Source of the DNA: Eubacteriales bacterium
GTDB lineage: Bacteria > Bacillota > Clostridia > Oscillospirales > Butyricicoccaceae
Direction: 5' to 3'
Assembly: GCA_030539335.1 (NCBI GenBank)
Contig: JAUNSG010000002.1
Location: 62,001 to 126,000, forward strand
Length of the DNA stretch: 64,000 nucleotides
Shown here: positions 25,100 through 34,847 of the stretch, in pieces
Layout: every line of letters begins with the position of its first letter
Position numbering within the stretch: the stretch's first letter is position 1
The notes under the pieces: model-generated
Database searches by the model: none
Seen by the model: the letters and a program-made list of their open reading frames with translations, nothing else
Told to the model about the DNA's origin: nothing
Program-made: the position numbers and the translations under genes

Positions 25100-25624
25100 C
25101 CGGAAAATGTACGTTCTGCCATGCTGCTCTATCGTTTTTTCCCTTTGTTTTTCAAGAAAACATATTGTTTTCACTATCAAGCATATGGAAAAAGGCAAAA
25201 ATATTCCCCGGTTCCCCGGGGAAAAACCGCAAATTTCAACAAATCGGCATCCGAAAGACCATATTTTTGACCAATTTCAGTGTAAAATCGTAAAATGTAT
25301 TGGTTATTTTCCGTCAAAAGTTTCGAATTTTCCCTTTTCTGTGTGCACACTATACAAATACAATTGTTTTTTCATTCGTAAAATGTCACAATTTAATCAT
25401 TGTTTTTTTGTCGCAAATGACTATAATAAGAATTGTCAAGGGGATGTAATAAAACTGAAAATACCAGTTCAGTTTCCCCTGTTTTAATCCTTCCTTTTCA
25501 TACAAATCTCTCTTTCCATGCAGGTTGCCGACTGTATTGGAAAAACGGAAACAGACTTGTACGGATTTATTTCCGCTCTCACTCCATCTTTTTAACTCTC
25601 TCTTTTGGAGTCTGTTCCGTTAGA
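25100..25624. other. AT-rich intergenic region, possible small RNA
   Basis: No convincing gene is present. Open frames here are AT-driven with no family likeness. The only structured item is a promoter-plus-hairpin at 25400-25480, listed separately. Two terminators close the interval at 25625-25707. Confidence 0.6.
25400..25480 (+). ncRNA. Candidate small RNA with promoter and nested hairpin
   Basis: TTGTTT (25400-25405), 16 bases and TATAAT (25422-25427) form a plausible promoter. Directly after the expected start, AGGGGA (25439-25444) can pair with TCCCCT (25475-25480). Inside it AACTGAA (25453-25459) pairs with TTCAGTT (25468-25474). The tail is GTTTTAATCC, a weak U-tract. No coding frame with a ribosome site follows. 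It could also be chance structure in AT-rich DNA. Confidence 0.25.
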
Positions 25625-25657
25625 AAAAACGCCGCTTTTGCCGAAGCGGCGTTTTTT
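25625..25657. terminator. Strong bidirectional terminator
   Basis: A 14-base-pair stem (AAAAAACGCCGCTT with AAGCGGCGTTTTTT, six-base loop) has T-tracts usable on both strands. It insulates the AT-rich region from the next minus-strand gene. Confidence 0.9.
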
Positions 25658-25671
25658 CTTCTCCTTATCAC

Positions 25672-25707
25672 AAAAGCGCTCCCGGACCATGCCGCGGAGC
25701 GCTTTTT
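25672..25707 (-). terminator. Terminator of the 25.7-kb membrane-protein gene
   Basis: AAAAGCGCTCC pairs with GGAGCGCTTTT around a 13-base loop, followed on the minus strand by a T-run (CTTTTG). It is one of two terminators in tandem here. Confidence 0.8.
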
Positions 25708-25719
25708 GCTTTTTCCTTG

Positions 25720-26214
25720 TTATCGTTCGTCCTCTTCGATCGGCTCGTCATCGTCGAATACCGCCCGGTCAAAATCCGGCTGTGCGGCATCCTCTTCCTC
25801 CACCTGACGGTAAAACGCCTCCTCTTCTTCCTCCTCTCGGAGATAGGCATTCATGCGGTTGACTGCATCCACCTGCTGCGCATGCGTTCCCTTTTCAAAC
25901 GGAATCATCAGCCACGGCTCAATCAGATATTTTCCGGCCCCATAGCCCAGTGCCAGTCCAATAACACCCATCCACTGCATGGCCTTCTGCGGCTCAGAGC
26001 CCAGAATCAGGCCCAGGACACCGACCAAAAGATACGCAAGGCCGAAGCCAATCAAAGCGGTATACAGATAAAAGGTCGGAATGCGTCCCGTGATACGGTC
26101 CGTCCAATTTGGCTGTTTGGACAGCTTATCCGGATGCTTTGGAAATTCCGCATTGTCCGGATCATCCACAATTTGATAGCGATAGCGCGGCATTGACGCT
26201 TTTTTCTTGAACAT
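25720..26214 (-). CDS. Hypothetical two-pass membrane protein with acidic tail
   Basis: I do not recognise this 164-residue protein. A basic, Tyr/Arg-rich cytoplasmic start is followed by two membrane segments (about residues 47-71 and 79-97). A third region is strongly acidic, with a run of six Glu around residue 128 and further Asp/Glu to the end. No enzyme motif is visible. The topology (two helices with a long charged cytoplasmic tail) suggests an accessory or scaffold membrane protein. It is monocistronic between the ilvD terminator and two tandem terminators. Confidence 0.75.
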   Translation of the reverse strand: MFKKKASMPRYRYQIVDDPDNAEFPKHPDKLSKQPNWTDRITGRIPTFYLYTALIGFGLAYLLVGVLGLILGSEPQKAMQWMGVIGLALGYGAGKYLIEPWLMIPFEKGTHAQQVDAVNRMNAYLREEEEEEAFYRQVEEEDAAQPDFDRAVFDDDEPIEEDER

Positions 26215-26281
26215 AAGTATTCTCCCTCACACGTAAAGATAGTATTGCAGATTTAGTATATCATACTCGACAATTCGATGC

Positions 26282-26321
26282 AATAAAAAGCGATGACACA
26301 GAATTTCTCCTGTGCCATCGC
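26282..26321 (-). terminator. Terminator of ilvD
   Basis: A 12-pair stem with one mismatch (GCGATGACACAG with CTGTGCCATCGC) is followed on the minus strand by TTTTTATTG, 21 bases after the ilvD stop. Confidence 0.85.
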
Positions 26322-26342
26322 GGGAATGATATCAACTCTTGT

Positions 26343-28010
26343 TTACTTGAGTACAGCTCCCTGATTGGCGGAAGTAACCAGACGGGCATACCGTGCCAGC
26401 CAGCCGGTCTTGATCTTCGGCTCTTCCGGAACGAAGTTCTTGCGGCGCTCCGCAAATTCTTCGTCGGAAACCTTGGCATTGACCGCACGGTTCGGGATAT
26501 CAATTTCAATGATATCGCCTTCCTGCAGCAGGCCGATCTCACCGCCCATCGCCGCCTCCGGGCAGACATGGCCGATGGAAGCGCCGCGGGAAGCGCCGGA
26601 GAAACGGCCGTCCGTAATCAGCGCTACGTCCTTATCCAGCTTCATGCCGGCCAGAGCCGAGGTCGGATTGAGCATCTCACGCATGCCCGGGCCGCCCTTC
26701 GGGCCTTCATAGCGGATGATAACCACGTCACCCTTTTGGATCTTTCCGTTGTAGATGGCATCAATCGCATCTTCTTCGGAGTTAAACACACGGGCCGGGC
26801 CGGAATGCTTGAGCATTTCCGGAGCAACGGCGCTCTGCTTGACCGCACAGCCTTCCTTGGCGATGTTGCCCCACAGGATTGCAATGCCGCCGGTCTGCAT
26901 GTATGGATTGTCGATCGGACGGATCACCTCCGGGTTGGTGTTCTTGCAGTTTGCAATGTTCTCCCCAACCTTCTTGCCGGTAACGGTGATCTGATCCAGT
27001 TCCAGCAAGTCCTTCTTGGACAGCTCATTCATAACGGCATAGATGCCGCCCGCCTCATTCAGCTCCTGAATGTAGGTGCGGCCTGCCGGTGCCAGATGGC
27101 ACAGGTTCGGCGTCTTGTCCGAAATCTCGTTCATGGTATTGAGATCAAAGTCAACGCCTGCCTCATGCGCAATGGCAAGCAGGTGCAGAACCGTATTGGT
27201 CGAGCATCCCAGTGCCATCTCACACTCCAGTGCGTTGTGAACCGCCTTTTCTGTGACAACATCACGCGGCTTGATGTCCTTCTCAACCAGCTCCATGATC
27301 TTCATGCCGGCATGCTTTGCCAGATGAATGCGGTTGGAATAGACTGCCGGAATCGTACCATTGCCCGGAAGAGCCATACCGATTGCCTCACACAGACAGT
27401 TCATGGAATTTGCCGTATACATACCCGAGCAGGAACCGCAGCTCGGACAGGAATTGCACTCGACGCGCTCAATTTCCTCGTCATCGATCAGGTTTGCCTT
27501 GCGTGCGCCAACGGCCTCAAAGGTATAGGACAAGGAAACGTTCTCGCTGTTGTGGCGTCCGGCCAGCATCGGGCCGCCGGAACACATGATGGACGGAATG
27601 TTCAGACGGCATGCTGCCATGAGCATACCCGGAACGATCTTGTCACAGTTCGGGACGAGCACCAGACCGTCAAACTGATGTGCCTGCGCCAGCGTCTCTA
27701 CCGAGTCGGCGATCAGCTCACGGGACGGCAGCGAGTACTTCATACCGATATGGCCCATTGCAATGCCATCACATACGCCGATTGCCGGTACCATAATCGG
27801 CGTGCCGCCCGCCAGGCGGACACCGGCCTTGACGGCCTCGGTGATCTTATCCAGATTGATGTGGCCCGGAATGATTTCGGAATGTGCGGAGACAACGCCG
27901 ATCAGCGGGCGGTTCATCTCCTCCTCTGTCAGGCCAACTGCACGCAGCAGAGAGCGATGCGGAACGCGCTCAACTCCCTGCGTCACGTTTGCACTTCTCT
28001 TGTTATTCAT
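26343..28010 (-). CDS. ilvD: Dihydroxy-acid dehydratase
   Basis: IlvD removes water from 2,3-dihydroxy acids, the third step of valine and isoleucine synthesis, using an Fe-S cluster. The 555-residue protein has the cluster cysteines in [30 protein letters not shown] and the upstream conserved [14 protein letters not shown] segment (here [10 protein letters not shown]). The C-terminal half carries SGASRG, which holds a catalytic serine. I chose the ATG at 28010 because GGAGG lies five bases before it; the in-frame Met eight codons upstream has no ribosome site. A 14-pair hairpin (28046-28077) lies between ilvC and ilvD. Confidence 0.97.
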   Translation of the reverse strand: MNNKRSANVTQGVERVPHRSLLRAVGLTEEEMNRPLIGVVSAHSEIIPGHINLDKITEAVKAGVRLAGGTPIMVPAIGVCDGIAMGHIGMKYSLPSRELIADSVETLAQAHQFDGLVLVPNCDKIVPGMLMAACRLNIPSIMCSGGPMLAGRHNSENVSLSYTFEAVGARKANLIDDEEIERVECNSCPSCGSCSGMYTANSMNCLCEAIGMALPGNGTIPAVYSNRIHLAKHAGMKIMELVEKDIKPRDVVTEKAVHNALECEMALGCSTNTVLHLLAIAHEAGVDFDLNTMNEISDKTPNLCHLAPAGRTYIQELNEAGGIYAVMNELSKKDLLELDQITVTGKKVGENIANCKNTNPEVIRPIDNPYMQTGGIAILWGNIAKEGCAVKQSAVAPEMLKHSGPARVFNSEEDAIDAIYNGKIQKGDVVIIRYEGPKGGPGMREMLNPTSALAGMKLDKDVALITDGRFSGASRGASIGHVCPEAAMGGEIGLLQEGDIIEIDIPNRAVNAKVSDEEFAERRKNFVPEEPKIKTGWLARYARLVTSANQGAVLK

Positions 28011-28045
28011 CGTATCCTCCATTTCGATACCCATTTCGAAAGGAA

Positions 28046-28077
28046 CGGGGACGGAGACAATGTTTGTCCCGTCCCCG
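28046..28077 (-). other. Intercistronic hairpin between ilvC and ilvD
   Basis: CGGGGACGG pairs with CCGTCCCCG, and inside it GACAA pairs with TTGTC, giving a 14-pair stem with one bulge. No U-tract follows, so it is more likely a stability or processing element than a terminator. Confidence 0.5.
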
Positions 28078-28116
28078 AATGTATCACTTAAATTGTATCG
28101 GTAATCCGGAAAGGGA

Positions 28117-29124
<1,008 letters not shown>

Positions 29125-29158
29125 CTAATCTAGGGATACGTTTTTTCCCAACAGTTAT

Positions 29159-29187
29159 ATTATAAGTAAATATGGTTAACAAATCAA
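29159..29187 (-). promoter_or_regulatory. Internal promoter of ilvC
   Basis: Minus-strand TTGATT, 17 bases and TATAAT lie about 50 bases before ilvC. ilvC-ilvD can therefore be expressed without reading through the T-box of ilvB. Confidence 0.7.
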
Positions 29188-29203
29188 TAGTGCACCTGAA
29201 AAA

Positions 29204-29692
29204 TCAAATGCTCTTTTCACTTTTATACATCGCCGTGATGCCGGTACGGCTGGATTCGACAACCTCATAGTTGGAAAGTACCGAAAGGAACTTATCGACA
29301 TCCGTTGGCGTACCGTTTTTACGAACGATGATCGTCTCGTTGAGCGTCGTGATGATAGCCGCATTGTACAGATCACAGATTTCACGAACGCTCTCCTGTG
29401 TGGCCTCATCGCCATGGATCTTAACCAGAACCAGCTCCCGGCAGTGCGCCTCTTCTTCATCGATGTGAACGACCGAAATGCATTCCTCCAGCTTTTTCAT
29501 CTGCTTGAGAATCTGATCCAGCGTGTACTCATCACCGATGGCAACCAACGTAATACGGGAAATCTCTTTATCCATTGTCGGTGAAACCGTCAGAGAATCA
29601 ATGTTAAAGCCGCGGCGGCCAAAAAGACTGGAGACACGTGCCAGAACACCGTAATGGTTCTGAACCAGTGCTGATACAATATATTTTTCCAT
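29204..29692 (-). CDS. ilvN: Acetolactate synthase small subunit
   Basis: This is the regulatory subunit that binds valine and activates the large subunit. The 162-residue protein has an N-terminal ACT domain (residues 3-76: NHYGVLARVSSLFGRRGFNIDSL, the family hallmark) and a C-terminal ALS-ss domain with LVKI and DEDEAxCRELVLVKI-type sequence (here HIDEEEAHCRELVLVKI). It lies 17 bases after ilvB and is surely translated from the same message. Size is that of the short IlvN/IlvH type. Confidence 0.97.
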   Translation of the reverse strand: MEKYIVSALVQNHYGVLARVSSLFGRRGFNIDSLTVSPTMDKEISRITLVAIGDEYTLDQILKQMKKLEECISVVHIDEEEAHCRELVLVKIHGDEATQESVREICDLYNAAIITTLNETIIVRKNGTPTDVDKFLSVLSNYEVVESSRTGITAMYKSEKSI

Positions 29693-29709
29693 GTTTCCTC
29701 CCGCCTATC

Positions 29710-31374
29710 TTAATCCACAATAACGTTGCGGATGGTCTGTCCCGCCGGGATAAACGGCAGAACACGCTCATCCTTGTCGACAATCGCATCAATAATAACC
29801 GGTCCGTCCGCCTGCATAGCCTTTGCCATGACCTCGCGGAACTCCGCAATCGTGCGGCAACGGTAGCCTGTGGCACCAAACGCCTCCGCCAGCTTGACAT
29901 AATCGGTCTGGCGATGCGGATCGGTGCTGGAATAGCGCTTGCCATACAGCGAGGTCTGCCACTGGCGAACCATGCCCAAAACCTCATTGTTGGTGATAAC
30001 CGTAATGACCGGAAGATGATAGCTGACCGCAGTACACATCTCGTTGAGATTCATATGGAAGCTGCCGTCGCCGGTAACATGGACAACCTTCTTATCCGGG
30101 CAGGCGATCTGTGCACCGATTGCCGCGCCGTAGCCATAGCCCATGGTTCCCAGGCCGCCGGACGAAAGGAATGTACGTGGGATTCTGCGTCCGGTGAACT
30201 GGGCCGCCCACATCTGGTGCTGGCCGACATCGGTCGCAACGATATCGTTTTCTCCGATTGCCTCGTTGATCGCGCGCATCAACTGATGCGGACGGATGAC
30301 CGAATCGTTATCCACCGGACGATAGTCCAGGCGGTTCTTCCACGTAGCAATCTGCTCCAGCCAGGCCCCGTGCTTGTTCTCGTTGACCAGCGGCAGGACT
30401 GCCTCCAGTACCTCACGGACATCGGCTGTGATGGAGAAATCCGTCGCAATATTCTTATCAATCTCACTGTTGTCGATGTCAATCTGGATGATTTTTGCCT
30501 TGTTGGCGAAATCGCCCATCTTAGTTGCAACGCGATCCGAGAACCGGGTTCCCAAAGCAATCAGCAGATCGGCCTTTTCCGCCGCTCTGCCTGCGGAAAC
30601 CCAGCCGTGCATACCGATCATGCCGAGGTTCAGCGGATCGTCCGTCTGCAGGCCACCGATGCCCATCAGCGCGTGACATGCCGGAATTTCCGCCTTGTGC
30701 ATCAGTTCCTTCAGCACATCGCTTGCGCCCGAGCTGATGACGCCGCCGCCAAAGAAAATCGTCGGGCGTTCGCTGGCATTGATCATGTCCGCCATCTGAC
30801 GGATGTCCTCCGGCTTCACTTTCGGAAGCGGACGGGGCTTGACCGCCGGCTTCGGCTCATATTCGCACTCCGCCGCCGTGACATCCTTCGGGATATCGAT
30901 CAGAACCGGGCCCGGCCGACCGCTCATGGCGATCTCAAACGCCAGACGGACCGTATCCGCCAGATTTTCTACCTCACGGACAACAAAGTTATGCTTGGTA
31001 ATCGGCATCGTAATGCCAGCAATATAGACCTCCTGAAAGCTGTCACGTCCAATGGCCGGTATGCCGACATTGCCGGTAATCGCAACCATCGGGATAGAAT
31101 CCATATATGCCGTGGCAATTCCGGTGACGAGATTGGTCGCGCCCGGGCCACTGGTCGCCAGGACAACGCCAACCTTGCCGGTTGCACGTGCGAATCCGTC
31201 TGCGGCATGTGCCGCACCCTGTTCATGCGCAGTCATGATATGGGTGATGCGATCGGAATTCTTATACAGCTCATCATAAATATTGAGCACAGCACCGCCC
31301 GGATAGCCAAAAATTGTATCGGCTCCCTGCTCCAGCAGTGCCTCAATGAGAATCTGCGAGCCATTGAGTTTCAT
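29710..31374 (-). CDS. ilvB: Acetolactate synthase large subunit
   Basis: IlvB joins two pyruvates, or pyruvate with 2-oxobutyrate, using thiamine diphosphate, FAD and Mg2+. The 554-residue protein has the N-terminal catalytic Glu in HEQGAAHAADGFARATGKVG, the FAD-binding centre and the C-terminal thiamine motif GDGSFHMNLNEMCTAV. I chose the ATG at 31374: AGGAG lies eight bases before it and the homologous sequence (MKLNGSQILIEAL) begins there. The 32 residues upstream in frame lie in the T-box leader and are not coding. Confidence 0.97.
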   Translation of the reverse strand: MKLNGSQILIEALLEQGADTIFGYPGGAVLNIYDELYKNSDRITHIMTAHEQGAAHAADGFARATGKVGVVLATSGPGATNLVTGIATAYMDSIPMVAITGNVGIPAIGRDSFQEVYIAGITMPITKHNFVVREVENLADTVRLAFEIAMSGRPGPVLIDIPKDVTAAECEYEPKPAVKPRPLPKVKPEDIRQMADMINASERPTIFFGGGVISSGASDVLKELMHKAEIPACHALMGIGGLQTDDPLNLGMIGMHGWVSAGRAAEKADLLIALGTRFSDRVATKMGDFANKAKIIQIDIDNSEIDKNIATDFSITADVREVLEAVLPLVNENKHGAWLEQIATWKNRLDYRPVDNDSVIRPHQLMRAINEAIGENDIVATDVGQHQMWAAQFTGRRIPRTFLSSGGLGTMGYGYGAAIGAQIACPDKKVVHVTGDGSFHMNLNEMCTAVSYHLPVITVITNNEVLGMVRQWQTSLYGKRYSSTDPHRQTDYVKLAEAFGATGYRCRTIAEFREVMAKAMQADGPVIIDAIVDKDERVLPFIPAGQTIRNVIVD

Positions 31375-31718
31375 TGCAATCACTCCTGAATGTAATTTAT
31401 TCGTTCCGCGAAAAAAGAAGTTCGAGTCAGTGGAAGTACAAAAAAAGCCTTCGTCTCCCAAAAGAGACAAAGACCAAACTCTGCGGTACCACTCTTATTG
31501 CCGCCAAAACGGCGACCACTCTAACGCATCGGCATTTCTGCTTAATGCTTGCCCTATAACGGAGGCTAACCCGATTTTGGTTACTTGGGGGATCCCGTTC
31601 GCCCAAACTGCTCACGGATGACATTCACATTCCCTTCGCTGCTGTCTCACACCAGCCGACAGCTCTCTGACAACTACAGGATGCTACTATTCCGGTCTCT
31701 GCATTTGCTTTTTTCGAT
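31375..31718 (-). promoter_or_regulatory. T-box leader of ilvB
   Basis: On the minus strand the leader has a stem I with GAGAGC, GGCTGGTGTGAG and the matching lower stem (31639-31667). The T-box sequence AGAGTGGTACCGC is at 31479-31495, and a terminator follows at 31446-31475. The specifier codon reads best as GUC (Val) at 31620-31622, followed by A; AUC (Ile) at 31617-31619 is the alternative. UGGU in the T-box fits an A73 tRNA, as expected for Val or Ile. Uncharged tRNA should open the terminator and turn on ilvB-ilvN. Confidence 0.93.
31441..31475 (-). terminator. T-box attenuator of ilvB
   Basis: An 11-pair stem (GTCTTTGTCTC with GAGACGAAGGC, some G-U pairs) is followed by seven Ts on the minus strand. 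It competes with the antiterminator that contains the T-box motif. Confidence 0.9.
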
Positions 31719-31725
31719 TGTTACT

Positions 31726-31753
31726 ATTATATCTCTTTTCGAGGAAATGTCAA
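31726..31753 (-). promoter_or_regulatory. Promoter of ilvB
   Basis: Minus-strand TTGACA, 16 bases and TATAAT form a near-perfect vegetative promoter, giving a start near 31718 and a leader of about 345 bases. Confidence 0.88.
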
Positions 31754-31923
31754 CAGTTTTTCTTATTATTTTGTGTATTTTCTTTCCGGCCTTCCAGGAA
31801 ACCCATGTTTTCCCACCAATCATTGCGCGTGCCAATCCCACCTTTTGGAATAAACCGGACGGCGGATGGAAATACTTTGGGAGAACGGTGAGCAAACGGA
31901 TGATCCGCCAAGGAGGGGCTGTC

Positions 31924-32604
31924 GTGACTCTTTTATTTCTCCGAACTATACTCTTATATTTCGCCGTAGTATTCGGGCTTCGGCTGTCCGGCAAGCGGCA
32001 GCTCGGTGAACTGTCCACCTCCGAATTTGCCGTCACCATCCTGGTCTCCGAGCTGGCGTCCATCCCATTGCAGGATGTCGCCGTCCCACTGTTTAACGGC
32101 ATTATCCCGCTGCTGACGCTGGTCTGTCTGGAGGTCCTGCTGGCCACCCTGTGTCGCAAGAGCAGCCGTGCCCGCCGCGTCCTGTGCGGCAATCCCTGTA
32201 TCATCGTAAAAAACGGGAAAATCGATCAGAAAATGATCAAAAACCTGCGGCTGTCCATCGAGGATGTCATGGAGGCGCTGCGCCTCGCCGGCGCCCCAAA
32301 CCTGCCCGATATCCGCTATGCCATTGTCGAGACAAACGGTCAGCTCAGCGTGATCCTAAAAGCCGAGGCACAGCCGGTCATCCCATCCCAGATCCATGTG
32401 CATCCCCACGAAGTGGGCGTCCCGCTCATCCTGATCTCCAACGGCACCGTCATACAAAAAAATCTGCTGGAGCTGGGAAAAACCGAGAACTGGCTGCTGG
32501 AGCAATGCAAACGGCAGCACTGCTCCTCCTTCGACGAGGTATTTTTATTCACGCTGGACGATGCCGGCAACCAGTTTATCCAGGCCGTACAAAAAGGAGT
32601 CTGA
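31924..32604 (+). CDS. DUF421 membrane protein (YetF family)
   Basis: The 226-residue protein has three N-terminal membrane segments and a soluble DUF421 domain with RLSGKRQLGELSTSEFAVTILVSELAS and RLSIEDVMEALRLAG, the family hallmarks. Function is unproven; the fold is found in the spore protein family SpoVAE-related/YetF proteins and is often sporulation- or stress-linked in Bacillus. I chose the GTG start at 31924: AAGGAGG lies seven bases before it and the homologous sequence starts there. The longer upstream frame runs through the ilvB promoter. It is followed by the DUF4363 gene after three bases. Confidence 0.85.
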   Translation: MTLLFLRTILLYFAVVFGLRLSGKRQLGELSTSEFAVTILVSELASIPLQDVAVPLFNGIIPLLTLVCLEVLLATLCRKSSRARRVLCGNPCIIVKNGKIDQKMIKNLRLSIEDVMEALRLAGAPNLPDIRYAIVETNGQLSVILKAEAQPVIPSQIHVHPHEVGVPLILISNGTVIQKNLLELGKTENWLLEQCKRQHCSSFDEVFLFTLDDAGNQFIQAVQKGV

Positions 32605-32607
32605 GGT

Positions 32608-32988
32608 ATGAAGCGTCTTTGGATTGCCATTACATTGATCCTGATCATCATCGCCACCAGTATCGGGGATATCTGGTATCTGAACCATACGATCCGCTCG
32701 ATAACAAATCTGCTGGACACCTCCCTTTCCGCCGCGCGCACGGAAAACTGGGAGCAGTCGCGCGAAGCTTTGCTGCAAGCCCGCCAGATCTATGACCGCT
32801 CGGAGGGGATGCTCAGTGTCACCATCAACGAAAAACAGCTGGATGAGGTCTGTCTGAATTTTGCACGCACACAGGAAGGCTGTATGACGGATGACCTCTC
32901 CGGATATCAGATGGAGCTTTCCGGACTGCGCGAATCGGTCGAAGACCTGCTGCGGTCGGAGACCCTTTCCCTCGGGAATTTGTTTTGA
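32608..32988 (+). CDS. DUF4363 protein
   Basis: The 126-residue protein has a single N-terminal membrane segment (residues 5-27) and a helical external domain. It is of the DUF4363 type: short helices with E-W and ARTENWEQSREAL, then NEKQLDEVC. DUF421 and DUF4363 genes are commonly adjacent in Clostridia, and here they are three bases apart. They probably form a membrane complex of unknown function. A strong terminator follows. Confidence 0.85.
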   Translation: MKRLWIAITLILIIIATSIGDIWYLNHTIRSITNLLDTSLSAARTENWEQSREALLQARQIYDRSEGMLSVTINEKQLDEVCLNFARTQEGCMTDDLSGYQMELSGLRESVEDLLRSETLSLGNLF

Positions 32989-32997
32989 GGCAAAATA

Positions 32998-33030
32998 AAG
33001 ACCTGCCGTTTGACACAGCAGGTCTTGCTT
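32998..33030. terminator. Shared terminator between DUF4363 and the small P-loop gene
   Basis: AAGACCTGC pairs with GCAGGTCTT around an 11-base loop, with T-rich tails on both strands (CTTGCTTTTTC on plus, CTTTATTTTG on minus). Confidence 0.85.
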
Positions 33031-33041
33031 TTTCTTTTGCA

Positions 33042-33452
33042 TTACATGTACTTCTTGAGCACGTCGCTTGCCAGAGCCGCATCATCCGACATCGAAACCG
33101 TGAAGTTGACACCGTGCTTCGACGAGAACTCATCCAGCTTAAGGATAAACTTTTCCGCATCCTCGGTCTTTTCATCGTGCGCGACCTTGTACAGGCCATC
33201 AATGAAAATCTCGGTAATATCATAGTTACCAGCATGGATGCCGGCAACAAAGCCCAGCAGAGAGGCATAATCGCTGACACTATAGTCAGACACGTTAACC
33301 AATCGAGCTGCATGCGAAATATCCAGATTCAGAGAAGAGCCCTTTGCGATGCAGACAACCGTACCCGGCTCCTTCTTTGCCGCTGCGTTAACACTGTCAA
33401 TAATAACCTTAGTTTTTCCGCTGCCAGCAGCAGCCATCATTACTTTAACCAT
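33042..33452 (-). CDS. Small P-loop-type clostridial protein
   Basis: The 136-residue protein begins MVKVMMAAAGSGKTKVIIDSV, a Walker-A-like GSGKT near residues 10-14 with Ala in place of the first Gly. It continues with VVCIAKGSSLNLDISHAARLV and SDYASLLGFVAGIHAGNYDITEIFIDGL, where IFIDGL may be a Walker-B-like strand. I recall this small protein family in many Clostridia, where it is sometimes labelled twitching-motility PilT. Nothing here supports that label. Function is unknown; the length allows only a minimal nucleotide-binding domain. Confidence 0.75.
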   Translation of the reverse strand: MVKVMMAAAGSGKTKVIIDSVNAAAKKEPGTVVCIAKGSSLNLDISHAARLVNVSDYSVSDYASLLGFVAGIHAGNYDITEIFIDGLYKVAHDEKTEDAEKFILKLDEFSSKHGVNFTVSMSDDAALASDVLKKYM

Positions 33453-33561
33453 TTTGTGATTCCTCCTGTAGTGTTTTGAGGTTGATTCAATATTACCATA
33501 ATCTCATCAAAAAAACAATGTGTTTTCGTGAAGATTTTCAAAACAATCTGTGACAATCCCA

Positions 33562-34692
33562 TTATTTCATCAAAAGTATCCCTAAAAGGTCGCGATAAAT
33601 ATCGCTTATCCCTTTCTTCTCAACATTTTCTGCCGTCAGGATATCCCTTCTTGCGATCTCTTCTCCATCCGCCGAAACGACAACCTCACCGATTTTCGTC
33701 CCTGCCTCGACCGGTGCGGAAATACTTTCCTGAAGCTCGATCTCCCGCACTGCGGTCCCCGCCTGTTCCTTCCCCATCAGCACCGGCGTGTCATCTGCCA
33801 GCACCGCTGCGACGTTCTCCTGCTTGCCCAATGTCACCGGGATTTCGGGAAGTGCGTCGGATTCCGACAGAATCGAAACCATACCGTAATTGGCAAAGCC
33901 GTAATTCAGCATCGCTGTGATATCGGCATTGCGCGATTCCTTATCCGGCTCCGCCATCACGACCGCAATCAAATCCATTCCATCCTTGCGCGCTGTGGCC
34001 GAAATACAGAACCCGGCGGTGCTGGTATAGCCGGTTTTCAATCCGGTCAGGCCGTCGTATTGCCGCAGCAGTTTGTTTGTGTTCGCAAGCTGGAAAGTGC
34101 CGTCCCGCACGGTATCCATCCAGATTGTGGTGTAATCATAGATCACTTCGTGCTTCATCAGCTCCCGCGAGATGATCGCCAGATCCCGCGCCGTGGTCAG
34201 CGTCTCCTCTCCGTCGGTATCCAATCCATTCGGATTGACAAACGTCGTTCCGGTACATCCGAGCTGCTGTGCGCGCTCATTCATCATGCCGACAAATCCC
34301 TCTTCACTGCCGCCCAGATGCTCCGCGACCGCCACTGCCGCGTCATTGGCCGATCCGACCGCGATGGACTTGAGCATATCATCCAGCGACATCTGTTCGC
34401 CTTCCTTGAGGTAAATCTGTGTGCCGCCCATGGAACAGGCATTTGCTGAGGCCGTGACCATATCCGTCAGCTGTACCCTTCCCTCATCCAATGCCTCCAT
34501 CGTCAGCAGCATCGTCATGATTTTGGTCACCGATGCCGGCGGAAGTGATTCGTCTGCATTGGACTCATATAATACGGTACCATCCGACGCCATCAAAATC
34601 GCCGATTTCGCACTGCCGTCCGGGAGTTCGGCCGCCTGTGCCGTTATCGTCAGGCAAATGCCGAGCAGGACAGCCAATCCCATTCGTTTCAT
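33562..34692 (-). CDS. D-alanyl-D-alanine carboxypeptidase (DacF-like PBP)
   Basis: This is an S11 family enzyme that trims the terminal D-Ala from peptidoglycan stem peptides. The 376-residue protein has a signal peptide (residues 1-20, ending AQAA), SxxK in PPASVTKIM, SxN in GSANDAA and KTG in LKTGYTS. A C-terminal PBP5-like domain of mostly beta strands follows, then a final helix (GISDIYRDLLGILLM) that may anchor it to the membrane. Subtype (dacF, dacB or dacA) is not clear from sequence. It is transcribed alone and diverges from mtaB. Confidence 0.92.
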   Translation of the reverse strand: MKRMGLAVLLGICLTITAQAAELPDGSAKSAILMASDGTVLYESNADESLPPASVTKIMTMLLTMEALDEGRVQLTDMVTASANACSMGGTQIYLKEGEQMSLDDMLKSIAVGSANDAAVAVAEHLGGSEEGFVGMMNERAQQLGCTGTTFVNPNGLDTDGEETLTTARDLAIISRELMKHEVIYDYTTIWMDTVRDGTFQLANTNKLLRQYDGLTGLKTGYTSTAGFCISATARKDGMDLIAVVMAEPDKESRNADITAMLNYGFANYGMVSILSESDALPEIPVTLGKQENVAAVLADDTPVLMGKEQAGTAVREIELQESISAPVEAGTKIGEVVVSADGEEIARRDILTAENVEKKGISDIYRDLLGILLMK

Positions 34693-34752
34693 GGTTCATC
34701 CCCCGTTTCAAGACAACGTATGCTGCCTTGTCTGAAATCAGAACGTCGGTTC

Positions 34753-34780
34753 TTGTTTCTTTTTCGGAATCTGATATAAT
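34753..34780 (+). promoter_or_regulatory. Promoter of mtaB
   Basis: TTGTTT, 16 bases and TATAAT lie about 68 bases before mtaB. Confidence 0.6.
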
Positions 34781-34847
34781 GGACAAAGCAAGGGAGAATT
34801 CCTTTATTGCCCTGTTCCATCCATTGTCATACCTTAGGAAATAAATT

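Noticed and set aside
25056..25487. A 143-codon frame after truA
   Set aside because: It starts inside truA and continues into AT-rich sequence with random-looking composition.
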